Made by a program: the position numbers and the translations under genes. A DNA stretch of 11,228 nt, from assembly GCA_944388645.1 (NCBI GenBank), contig CALXJO010000026.1, forward strand, positions 1-11,228, given 5' to 3'. The stretch is from an uncultured Clostridia bacterium (GTDB lineage Bacteria; Bacillota; Clostridia; TANB77; CAG-508). Positions 1 through 5,529 of the stretch are shown here, in pieces. The number at the start of each line of letters is the position of its first letter. Position 1 is the first letter of the stretch. The notes under the pieces are model-generated. The model ran no database searches. It was not told where the DNA came from and saw only the letters and a program-made list of their open reading frames with translations.

Positions 1-14
1 TATGCAACAACTAT
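1..14. repeat. Left copy of 14-bp direct repeat (partner 825-838)
   Basis: TATGCAACAACTAT occurs at 1-14 and again at 825-838, 824 bp apart, same orientation. Both copies are read in the same codon frame of the same small membrane protein. Identity stops at base 15/839 on one side; on the other side the window ends, so the repeat may be longer. Confidence 0.75.
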
Positions 15-77
15 CCCAATGATTATAATTAATAATATAATTAAAATTATTAAAATTATTTTCTTCTTGTTTTTCAT
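1..77 (-). CDS. N-terminus of small single-pass membrane protein (runs off window)
   Basis: Reading leftwards from ATG at 77 the frame encodes MKNKKK followed by about 19 almost pure Ile/Leu/Val residues and then VVA, a basic start plus one strongly hydrophobic segment typical of a signal anchor. It continues past base 1. The last residues (IVVA and the first two bases of a Tyr codon) are identical to the start of the gene remnant at 629-838, so the full protein would be about 90 residues with a charged, mostly outside tail. The start is uncertain: the nearest GGAAGG is about 13 nt upstream, and the frame is open with the TudS-like gene upstream, so the segment could also be a C-terminal fusion to it. 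Function unknown. Confidence 0.5.
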   Translation of the reverse strand, partial: MKNKKKIILIILIILLIIIIGIVVA

Positions 78-632
78 GTCACCATTAATTCCTTCCATTT
101 TACAAATTAACCTTATGGATAAATTACTATTTCCTACTATCTTTTCTAACTCTTTTAAAGATTTATTAATATATTTTCTATTAATACCTATAATCGGTAT
201 ATCCAAATCCTCAATTTTCTTACAAAGTTTATCCATAAACAGACCTTTTCTTTTTTCCATTCCATGATTTGTATAAATATAATTTACACAACATGATGGA
301 GACTGTTCAATTCCTAAAATTGCAATTACATCATACCCACTTTTACATATCATATGTATCTGTTTTGAAACATCTTCTGCTAAAACTTCGCAATGTTCAT
401 TAAATTCTTTTGTATTATATTTACTTATACCCCTTGGCTCTCGAATCAATGAATTTTTATATGATGTTTCTGCACATGGCATTTGTATTATATTAATATC
501 ATTATCTATTAATAATTGTACTATCGGTTTTATTGAAGATTTCCATTCATATTTTACTATTCCCTATGCCTGATATGCTTGTGCTATTAAGCAAAAAGGA
601 ATAAATACAAATTTTTTACTTCTATTGCTCAT
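78..632 (-). pseudogene. TudS-related (CD3072-type) putative desulfidase, in-frame stop
   Basis: From ATG at 632 the frame reads MSNRSKKFVFIPFCLIAQ, then an in-frame TAG at 564-566 (codon 23), then GIVKYEWKSSIKPIVQLL and about 160 further residues without interruption. The pattern FCLIAQAYQAxGIVKY, a PCxE motif (residues 52-55, here PCAE), GIEQSPSC and PIIGIN fits the TudS-related desulfidase family (DUF523 relatives; TudS removes sulfur from thiouracil using an Fe-S cluster), as I know it. The position of TAG is where relatives, as I recall them, carry a charged residue, so a single-base change from AAG, GAG or CAG would explain it. TAG is an ordinary stop here (cdr, the permease and toxin I end with it), so readthrough is not expected. 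The start overlaps the stop of the preceding remnant by 4 nt (ATGA), showing former translational coupling. There is no stop between this frame and the membrane segment at 1-77. Family assignment is from remembered motifs. Confidence 0.72.
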
Positions 633-838
633 ATAAAATCTCCATTCAATTTTAAATCTTTATATCTATTAAGTATCTCTCTAGTTCTTTGTTTCAAATA
701 TTTTTCATAAACATTAACTGTCGCCATAAGTATATTCTCATTTTTTTCTTTTATGTAACTGCTTGTATAATCAACTGTAAAGTTAAAATCTTCCCTATTT
801 GTAACACTATTTTCTATTACTTTGTATGCAACAACTAT
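629..838 (-). pseudogene. 5'-truncated copy of the small membrane-protein gene
   Basis: This frame runs from IVVAYKVIEN to a TGA at 629-631 (69 residues) but has no usable start: upstream it meets stop codons within a few codons, and the only ATG is mid-way (MATVN). The tail is charged and probably helical (YEKYLKQRTREIL). Its first 14 bp equal bases 1-14, where the N-terminal part of the same protein is found in the same frame. The break lies 17 bp after the cdr stop codon, so the 5' third of this gene was lost or this is the truncated edge of a tandem duplication. The TGA overlaps the ATG of the TudS-like gene, as expected for an operon pair. No function recognised. Confidence 0.6.
825..838. 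repeat. Right copy of 14-bp direct repeat (partner 1-14)
   Basis: Identical to bases 1-14. It marks the point where coding similarity to the membrane-protein gene begins, next to unrelated sequence that ends cdr. Confidence 0.75.
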
Positions 839-855
839 ACATTCCTATTATTCCT

Positions 856-2508
856 CTAAACTTCATGTATGAATGATATGATAGAGTAAAAATGGTATCC
901 TCCTGTTATGTTTTGTACTTTGAATCCATTTTGAGATAATATTCTACAAGCTATATAACTTCTAAGTCCTGTTTTGCAATAAACTAAATATGTTTTGGAT
1001 TTATCTAATTCATTTAATCTTTCTCTTAAATCATCTAGTGGAATATGAATTGCATTTTTATAACTTCCGCTTATATATTCTTCATCTGTTCTAACATCTA
1101 AAACTAATGTGTTTTTATCAGTTATTTTTTCTACTTCTTGCCAAGTTATTGTTTCTACTAATCCTTCTATTTGGTTTACTATACTATTTCCTAGTAAATT
1201 TACAGGGCTCTTAGCAGATGAAAATGGTGGTGCATAGCATAAATCTAATTCTTCTAAGTCATATGCTGTCATATTCGTTTGGATTGCTGTGGCAAGTATG
1301 TCTGTAATTTTGTCTACTCCGTCTTTTCCAAATACTTGTGCTCCTAATATTATTCCTGTTTCTTCTTCATAAATTGCTTTTATTGTTAACATACTTGCAC
1401 CTGGGTAGTACGTTGCATGAGAAAAAGGAGATAATATTATTGTTTTATATTTTATATTGTTTCTTTTGCAAGCTTCTTCATTTATTCCTGTTATTCCTAA
1501 ATTATAATTAAATATTTTTAATATGCTACTTCCAATACTTCCATCATAACTTGTGTATATATTGCAAATATTGTTTGCAACTACTCTTGCCTGTTTATTT
1601 GCAGGACCTGCAAGTGGAATAGATGACATTTCTCCTGTAACACAATTTTTTATTTTTACAGCATCTCCTAAAGCATAAATATCTTCATCATCTGTTTGCA
1701 TTTTCTCATTTACTTCTATTCCACCCTTTGGATATACTTTAAGTCCTGCTTGTTTTGCTAAATCATCTTCTGGCTTTACTCCAATACATAAAACTACAAA
1801 ATCTGCATCTATATTTTTGTCTTCTAATTCAATGTTTAGTTTATCGTTTTTATTTATAATTTCTTTTACTCCATTATTTAGAATTATATTTACTCCATTG
1901 TTAGCTAATACTTTATAAACAAATTTTGACATATCTTCATCTAGTGGAGCAATTAGATGTGATGCTTTTTCTATAATTGTTGCTTTTACATTGTTAAAGT
2001 GACTTAGGTTTTCTGCAAGTTCAACTCCAATATAGCCTCCACCAATTATTGCAACATTTTCCGCATTATTTTCTTCTATATACTCTTTTATTTCTATTGA
2101 ATCTTCTACATTTCTTAGAGTTCTTATTTTATCACTATTTAGATTTTTAAATGGATTTATAGGACTTGCTCCTGGTGATAATACTAATTTATCATAACTT
2201 TCTTCATATTCTTCATTTGTTTCTATATTTTTTATTAAAACATTTTTCTCTTGTCTATTTATTTTAATTACTTCTTGTTTTACTCTTACTTCTATATTGA
2301 ATCTACTGTTAAAGTTTTCTGGAGTCTGTACTAATAAGTCTTTTTTGTTTTTTATTACATTTCCTATATAATATGGAAGTCCACAATTGGCAAAAGAAAT
2401 AAAGTTTCCTCTTTCTACCAATATAATCTCAGCTTTTTCGTTTAATCTTCTTAATCTTGCAGCAGTTGTAGCACCTCCTGCAACTCCACCTACTATAACA
2501 ATCTTCAT
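856..2508 (-). CDS. cdr: CoA-disulfide reductase-type flavoprotein with C-terminal rhodanese domain
   Basis: A 550-residue cytoplasmic FAD/NAD(P)H oxidoreductase. The FAD-binding GGVAGG loop is at 7-12, the single redox cysteine is C42 in FANCGLPYYIG, the pyridine-nucleotide loop GGGYIG is at 156-161, and the second FAD motif YALGDA is at 278-283. The dimerisation domain has the conserved YAPPFSSAKSPVN at 425-437. Residues ~455-545 are a rhodanese domain with active-site loop CKTGLRS starting at C511. CoADR family members reduce CoA disulfide, and rhodanese-fused forms are linked to CoA persulfide or polysulfide reduction; which substrate applies here cannot be told. The length matches the short rhodanese fusion without TusA/DsrE domains. 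A good SD (AGGAG, 7 nt from ATG) supports the start. It has its own promoter and lies downstream of a flavin reductase gene beyond a terminator. A TudS-like desulfidase relic follows it, so this may have been a sulfur-handling cluster (inference). Confidence 0.93.
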   Translation of the reverse strand: MKIVIVGGVAGGATTAARLRRLNEKAEIILVERGNFISFANCGLPYYIGNVIKNKKDLLVQTPENFNSRFNIEVRVKQEVIKINRQEKNVLIKNIETNEEYEESYDKLVLSPGASPINPFKNLNSDKIRTLRNVEDSIEIKEYIEENNAENVAIIGGGYIGVELAENLSHFNNVKATIIEKASHLIAPLDEDMSKFVYKVLANNGVNIILNNGVKEIINKNDKLNIELEDKNIDADFVVLCIGVKPEDDLAKQAGLKVYPKGGIEVNEKMQTDDEDIYALGDAVKIKNCVTGEMSSIPLAGPANKQARVVANNICNIYTSYDGSIGSSILKIFNYNLGITGINEEACKRNNIKYKTIILSPFSHATYYPGASMLTIKAIYEEETGIILGAQVFGKDGVDKITDILATAIQTNMTAYDLEELDLCYAPPFSSAKSPVNLLGNSIVNQIEGLVETITWQEVEKITDKNTLVLDVRTDEEYISGSYKNAIHIPLDDLRERLNELDKSKTYLVYCKTGLRSYIACRILSQNGFKVQNITGGYHFYSIISFIHEV

Positions 2509-2547
2509 AAGTTCTCTCCTTTTTTATAATTTTTCTGTAGATATAAT

Positions 2548-2576
2548 ATCATACCTATTTAAAATATAAAAGACAA
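2548..2576 (-). promoter_or_regulatory. Promoter of cdr (TTGTCT-17-TATGAT)
   Basis: On the minus strand, -35 TTGTCT (2571-2576) and -10 TATGAT (2548-2553) are separated by exactly 17 bp, 40 bp upstream of the cdr start. The -35 box is inside the descending arm of the upstream terminator hairpin, so terminator and promoter are nested. Confidence 0.6.
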
Positions 2577-2603
2577 ATAATCTTTTTTTGATTACTTGTC
2601 TTT
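2569..2603 (-). terminator. Terminator of the flavin reductase transcript
   Basis: The 14-bp arms 2569-2582 and 2590-2603 are joined by a 7-nt loop, and U-rich sequence follows. The one imperfect pair is a G-U wobble in minus-strand RNA but an A-C clash in plus-strand RNA, which says the hairpin serves minus-strand transcription. It starts 7 nt after the flavin reductase stop. Confidence 0.75.
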
Positions 2604-2609
2604 CAATCT

Positions 2610-3176
2610 TTATTTTTTTAATTTTAGTCCATCTTTAAATGCTTCTCCAACTCTATTAGTAACTTTGTAGTATCCATGTGTATATGGATCAAATGCTATT
2701 GCATTAACTAGTTCTACATCTACATTATCTCCATTCATAACTTTTTCATCAGCTGTTACATTTACTACTTTTCCTATAACTCCACAGCCATATTTATCAT
2801 CTTGATATTCTACAAATTCGCATTCCATACAAATAGGAAATTCATTTATTATTGGTGCATCTACATTTTCTGATTTTGTAACTGTTAGTCCACTATTTTC
2901 AAATTTATTTGGAGTGTTATTTCCAGATACTACTCCAAAATAATCTGCTTCTACAACGTGCTTGCTATCTGCTATACTAACTGTAAATGCTTTTCTTTGT
3001 TTTATATTTTTTACTGTTTTATGTGTTTCTGTTAGATTTAATATTACGTGATCTCTTTCTAGCATAGTTCCCCATGCTGCATTCATTACATCAACACTTC
3101 CATCTTCATTATATGTTGCAATCATTAATACTGGCATTGGAAATATTGACTCTGTAGTTTTAATATTTTTTCTCAT
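2610..3176 (-). CDS. Flavin reductase family protein (FMN-binding split barrel)
   Basis: A 188-residue soluble protein of the flavoredoxin/flavin reductase-like (DIM6/NTAB) family. N-terminal PMPVLMIATYNEDGSVDVMNA (residues 13-33) and the following WGTMLERDHVILNL and HKTVKNIKQRKAFTVSIA match the FMN-binding barrel strands. FGVVSGNNTPNKF near residues 80-92 and the late AFDPYTHGYYKV are also typical of the group. These proteins bind FMN and pass electrons from NAD(P)H or another donor; the partner is unknown. The start is well supported: GAGG sits a few bases upstream and a strong promoter lies 37-65 bp upstream. The adjacent CoA-disulfide reductase suggests a shared redox theme, but the terminator between them makes them separate transcripts. 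Confidence 0.85.
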   Translation of the reverse strand: MRKNIKTTESIFPMPVLMIATYNEDGSVDVMNAAWGTMLERDHVILNLTETHKTVKNIKQRKAFTVSIADSKHVVEADYFGVVSGNNTPNKFENSGLTVTKSENVDAPIINEFPICMECEFVEYQDDKYGCGVIGKVVNVTADEKVMNGDNVDVELVNAIAFDPYTHGYYKVTNRVGEAFKDGLKLKK

Positions 3177-3212
3177 AATAAATCCTCGCTTTCTAAAAAT
3201 ATTTTCAATTGC

Positions 3213-3241
3213 ATTATATTATTAGTTATTAAGTTTGTAAA
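3213..3241 (-). promoter_or_regulatory. Strong sigma-A-type promoter of the flavin reductase gene
   Basis: Minus strand: -35 TTTACA (3236-3241), 17-bp spacer, perfect -10 TATAAT (3213-3218). From 3242 to the sRNA promoter at 3329 I see nothing else beyond AT-rich sequence. Confidence 0.7.
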
Positions 3242-3328
3242 GTTTTTTTGTTTTCATAATTTAATAGTTGCACTGGCTGTGAATTGTAAAATTTAATAAC
3301 CTTATTGGTAAAAATTTATTCATATTTC

Positions 3329-3358
3329 TTGACTTTTTATCTATAAATAGCTTATAAT
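3329..3358 (+). promoter_or_regulatory. Promoter of antitoxin-like sRNA I (TTGACT-18-TATAAT)
   Basis: -35 TTGACT at 3329-3334 and -10 TATAAT at 3353-3358 with an 18-bp spacer on the plus strand, against the direction of every protein gene nearby. The same boxes, spacing and flanking TTC/ATAAATAG are found at 5257-5286. Confidence 0.8.
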
Positions 3359-3364
3359 AAATAT

Positions 3365-3446
3365 AGGAAATGGAGAAACCACAAACGTGGTTTGCCAGTA
3401 GTTGTGAAAACACATCTTACCGTCAAGTAACAGATGTGTTTTTTAT
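3365..3446 (+). ncRNA. sRNA I: antitoxin-like short RNA of type I TA module I
   Basis: Predicted ~80-nt transcript beginning near AUAGGAAAUG. It contains a 5' hairpin with arms AAACCAC (3376-3382) and GTGGTTT (3387-3393) and loop AAAC, a short linker, and a terminator hairpin with a 6-8 U tract. It is read toward the toxin mRNA and overlaps that mRNA's 3' end, giving perfect antisense pairing there. Separately, its hairpin loop (CAAAC) is complementary to the loop of the toxin mRNA leader hairpin (GUUUG). Function as antitoxin is inferred from this layout, which matches par/Fst and TxpA/RatA modules; no homologue was identified. Confidence 0.68.
3407..3442. terminator. Shared bidirectional terminator, module I
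   Basis: 11-bp arms AAAACACATCT (3407-3417) and AGATGTGTTTT (3432-3442) around a 14-nt loop. Plus-strand read: strong U tract ends sRNA I. Minus-strand read: stem ends in UUUU and lies 8 nt past the toxin I stop codon, so it probably also ends the toxin mRNA. Confidence 0.8.
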
Positions 3447-3450
3447 TTGT

Positions 3451-3561
3451 CTATTTGCTTAAAAATATTATGCATATAATTAAGGCAAATACTATAATAG
3501 TTTCGACAACTAAAGCAAATAAAAGTAAGTATATTATTTCTAATGACACTGCTTCTATCAT
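3451..3561 (-). CDS. 36-residue hydrophobic peptide, putative type I toxin I
   Basis: The ORF from ATG 3561 to TAG 3451 has a near-perfect SD, GGAGGT at 3568-3573, 6 nt from the start, which is far better than chance. The peptide starts MIEAVSLEIIYLLL, carries a Glu at position 20 in the middle of an otherwise hydrophobic stretch (residues 8-34), and ends FLSK with a single basic residue, so it should span the membrane. It is preceded by its own promoter and a ~75-nt leader with a conserved hairpin, and faces an sRNA gene across a shared terminator. It shares no clear sequence with the peptide of module II, although the non-coding frame of the two modules is conserved. Toxicity is inferred from architecture only. 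A small membrane peptide with another role under antisense control is the alternative. Confidence 0.7.
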   Translation of the reverse strand: MIEAVSLEIIYLLLFALVVETIIVFALIICIIFLSK

Positions 3562-3602
3562 AGCACCACCTCCATTCTAAAGGACTAGCCTTTATATGTA
3601 AA

Positions 3603-3637
3603 GTGGCAAACCACATCTGCTTATTCTCATTTCCTAT
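3603..3637 (-). promoter_or_regulatory. Toxin I mRNA leader with kissing-type hairpin
   Basis: Minus-strand RNA from about 3637 begins AUAGGAAAUG and then carries GCAGAUGUGGUUUGCCAC (3603-3620). GUGG and CCAC pair around loop UUUG, which fits the YUNR U-turn rule used in antisense kissing loops. The same element with one extra U is found in module II. AGAUGUG can also pair with the CACAUCU arm of the sRNA terminator. Confidence 0.6.
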
Positions 3638-3644
3638 GGCAATT

Positions 3645-3673
3645 ATTCTATAATATTATTCTTATTTTGTCTA
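3645..3673 (-). promoter_or_regulatory. Toxin I promoter (TAGACA-17-TAGAAT)
   Basis: -35 TAGACA (3668-3673) and -10 TAGAAT (3645-3650), spacer 17 bp, minus strand. Module II has TAGACA-17-TAAAAT in the same place. AT-rich palindromic sequence upstream (about 3680-3705) is also shared with module II and may act as an UP element. Confidence 0.65.
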
Positions 3674-3755
3674 TAATTTTTATTAAATATATAAATATAT
3701 TTTAATCCATAAGTTAAATAGTTATTTACCTATCCAATATAACTCCAACAACTTA

Positions 3756-4127
3756 CTATTTTCCTGCTTTCTTTAGATAATCCAAAAATTCTTGTATTTT
3801 CTTTTCTTCTCCTGTTCCTGAAAGTTTAAAGTAATGTCTATCTTTTAGTTCTTCTGTAGCATTTAGCTTGCAAAAATCAGAATTTGTAGTATTTGCAATT
3901 ACTTTTGCAATAGTTGTTTTTCCTGTTCCAGGAGGGCCGTATAATATTATAGATTCTATTCTATCTGCTTTTATTGCTCTATAGAGTAATTTATCTTTTC
4001 CTATAATATGTTGTTGTCCAACTATTTCATCTATGTTTAAAGGTCTCATTCTACTTGCAAGAGGCGCTTGTTTTAAATCATTACCATCTTCAAATAAGCT
4101 AAAATTCTTCATTTTTCTCCCTACCAT
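3756..4127 (-). pseudogene. rarA: rarA/mgsA remnant with large internal in-frame deletion
   Basis: A 123-codon ORF whose first ~90 residues are the start of RarA (replication-associated recombination AAA+ ATPase, which acts at stalled forks): APLASRMRPLNIDEIVGQQHIIG (20-43 region) and Walker A GPPGTGKT at 64-71. After FCKLNA (85-90) the expected Walker B (DEIHR), sensor, arginine-finger, lid and tetramerisation regions are absent. Instead the last ~30 residues (EELKDRHYFKLSGTGEEKKI) look like the extreme C-terminus of RarA. The family is usually about 420-440 residues, so about 300 codons have been removed with the frame kept. ATP hydrolysis is not possible without Walker B. The likely start is ATG at 4112 (MKNFSLFEDG), which has GGGAG just upstream; the ATG at 4127 overlaps the preceding stop (TAATG). 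Whether the short protein is made or has a role is unknown. Confidence 0.75.
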
Positions 4128-5149
4128 TAAAAAATTCCATTAAATTCTTGTGATTTAACTTCTGCTTCTCCATTTTCTAGTGTAAATTCTATTGTGATAG
4201 AATTAGACAATACTAGTCTATAATTTCCATCTTCTAATTCTCCATATAATTTTGACCAATCAATTTTCATACCTATTACATTAAAATTATCTTCTTGTGT
4301 CATATTTGGCATATTATATACTAAATCTTCAAATGTGTCTTTAATCTCAACATCTGGATTTTTTTCTACTTCTTCCCATATATATTCTGTTCCTGTTCCA
4401 GTAAATCCTGCAGTAGAATTACCTGTGTTTTCTCCTATAAACTGTCCTTGCCCTGTATAATCTTCATTTTTTACTTCTTTATACAAAGTATAATCATTTG
4501 AAAATTCATATGGTATTTCATTTGTATCTGTTATAGTAATTGCAAGTCCAGTATTTGTCAAGTATTCAATATTTATGTTAACATTGTCTTTGCTATTATT
4601 GTAATACCTTATTACATCTTCTGGTATTTCAATTTGTGTTTGTTCTTTTGTTATTTCTATTTTGTTAACATTATGTATTTGAGCAGGATAGCTTTCTGCA
4701 ACTGTGCCATCAAAATAAATTGCAACTTCTTGTCCTTCTTTAAATCCTATATTTCCTTCTTGTGCAAAACTTACAGTATACAAATCTTGTGAGCCTTCAT
4801 TATTTTTTATTCCCATTACTCCTAAAGATTGAGGATATACTTCCATTACTACCGCTTCTAATATGCTATTTTCATCACTTATACCATCCTCATATGTTGG
4901 ATCTTCATATTTCATAAAAATTGAACCGATTTTTATTTCATCATAACCGTCTAAACGGTTATAATCTATTACTTTATAGCCCAATCCTGTATAAATTATG
5001 CTACCACCATCATTTACTTCATCTGTTTTTATTGCAAATATTGGATTTTCTTGGTTTTGTACTCTAAAATAGTCTACTCCAAAGAAAGTAAGAGCAATCA
5101 CTACTAATACTATTAAAATAACTCCTATAATTATTAATGTTTTTTTCAT
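4127..5149 (-). CDS. Membrane-anchored protein with Ig-like (Big_14-type) C-terminal domain
   Basis: 340 residues: a basic start and one hydrophobic segment (residues 4-24) give an uncleaved signal anchor with the rest outside the cell. Residues ~26-80 (DYFRVQNQENPIFAI ... YTGLGYKVIDYN) are a conserved block often seen in Firmicute surface proteins of unknown function. Residues ~98-168 form a probable small beta-barrel (VYPQSLGVMG, VAIYFDGTV). Residues ~186-323 resemble a bacterial Ig-like domain, with the closing motif IDWSKLYGELEDGNYRLV at 296-313. No catalytic residues are evident; a role in envelope stress or ligand binding would be a guess. An SD (GGAAGG) precedes the start. The stop codon overlaps the first possible start of the rarA remnant by 1 nt, so the two were co-translated. 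No convincing promoter was found in 5150-5256. Confidence 0.7.
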   Translation of the reverse strand: MKKTLIIIGVILIVLVVIALTFFGVDYFRVQNQENPIFAIKTDEVNDGGSIIYTGLGYKVIDYNRLDGYDEIKIGSIFMKYEDPTYEDGISDENSILEAVVMEVYPQSLGVMGIKNNEGSQDLYTVSFAQEGNIGFKEGQEVAIYFDGTVAESYPAQIHNVNKIEITKEQTQIEIPEDVIRYYNNSKDNVNINIEYLTNTGLAITITDTNEIPYEFSNDYTLYKEVKNEDYTGQGQFIGENTGNSTAGFTGTGTEYIWEEVEKNPDVEIKDTFEDLVYNMPNMTQEDNFNVIGMKIDWSKLYGELEDGNYRLVLSNSITIEFTLENGEAEVKSQEFNGIF

Positions 5150-5256
5150 AATAAAATTCCTTCCTTTCTAAAGCTTTTATATATAAATTAAACCTTCTAT
5201 CATTTAATATTAGAATTTCTTTTTACAATAATACTAATATAAGTTAAGCATATTTC

Positions 5257-5286
5257 TTGACTTTTCTTTCATAAATAGATTATAAT
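5257..5286 (+). promoter_or_regulatory. Promoter of antitoxin-like sRNA II (TTGACT-18-TATAAT)
   Basis: -35 TTGACT 5257-5262, -10 TATAAT 5281-5286, spacer 18 bp, plus strand. Same boxes and spacing as at 3329-3358. Confidence 0.8.
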
Positions 5287-5292
5287 AGATAT

Positions 5293-5377
5293 AGGAAATG
5301 ACAATCCACAAACGTGGTTTCGCCGAATAGAGTTAAACTCACATCTACTCTGCAAAAGTACAGATGTGAGTTTTTTT
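5293..5377 (+). ncRNA. sRNA II: antitoxin-like short RNA of type I TA module II
   Basis: Predicted ~85-nt RNA starting AUAGGAAAUGAC. The 5' hairpin keeps the CCAC-AAAC-GTGG core of sRNA I (5306-5317) with a U-U mismatch lower in the stem. A 12-bp terminator hairpin and a 7-U tract close it. It converges on the toxin II mRNA: the toxin stop codon (5376-5378) lies at the end of the U tract. The loop CAAAC is identical to that of sRNA I, while linker and terminator loop differ. Antitoxin role inferred. Confidence 0.68.
5335..5373. terminator. Shared bidirectional terminator, module II
   Basis: 12-bp arms AAACTCACATCT (5335-5346) and AGATGTGAGTTT (5362-5373), followed on the plus strand by TTTTTTT. 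The central CACATCT/AGATGTG is shared with module I, whereas the flanking pairs differ but still pair, which is covariation. Confidence 0.82.
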
Positions 5378-5495
5378 ATTTATGTAGTTGCTTATCAATC
5401 CAGTTCTTATAAAGAACTGCAATTAAGGCAACGTTTAATGTTAAAGAAAACATTAATGCTATTATCAAAAATAGTATTACTTTAACCATAAACAT
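5376..5495 (-). CDS. 37-39 residue hydrophobic peptide, putative type I toxin II
   Basis: ORF from ATG 5495 (or ATG 5489) to TAA 5376. The leader GGAAGGGTGGTG lies directly upstream of the first ATG, with GGAAGG 6 nt from it; the second ATG is 6 nt further on and is also possible. The peptide has Lys at position 5, a hydrophobic span of residues 6-28 (VILFLIIALMF ... LIAVL) and a charged tail YKNWIDKQLHK. A membrane span followed by a short basic/polar tail is the usual shape of Fst/TxpA-type and Clostridioides type I toxins. Layout, promoter and leader are the same as for toxin I, but the peptide itself is not alignable to it. Role inferred, not demonstrated. Confidence 0.7.
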   Translation of the reverse strand: MFMVKVILFLIIALMFSLTLNVALIAVLYKNWIDKQLHK

Positions 5496-5529
5496 CACCA
5501 CCCTTCCTACGAAGAATCGTAAAAATTAG

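Larger units (their letters stand above)
3363..3637. repeat. TA module I core bounded by 10-bp inverted repeats (275 bp)
   Basis: ATAGGAAATG at 3363-3372 is repeated inverted (CATTTCCTAT) at 3628-3637. The interval is 275 bp, exactly as in module II at 5291-5565. The inverted copies coincide with the predicted 5' ends of the two convergent RNAs. Homology to module II extends outward to about 3321 and 3705. Confidence 0.75.

Noticed and set aside
19..267. 82-codon plus-strand ORF at the left edge
   Set aside because: It is the complement of the TudS-like and membrane-segment frame and has no ribosome binding site; its hydrophobicity comes from the AT-rich complement.
3370..3462. 30-codon plus-strand ORF (MEKPQTWFAS...) covering sRNA I
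   Set aside because: AGGA lies only 2 nt from its ATG, and the equivalent frame in module II stops after 10 codons (5298-5330), so it is not conserved as protein.
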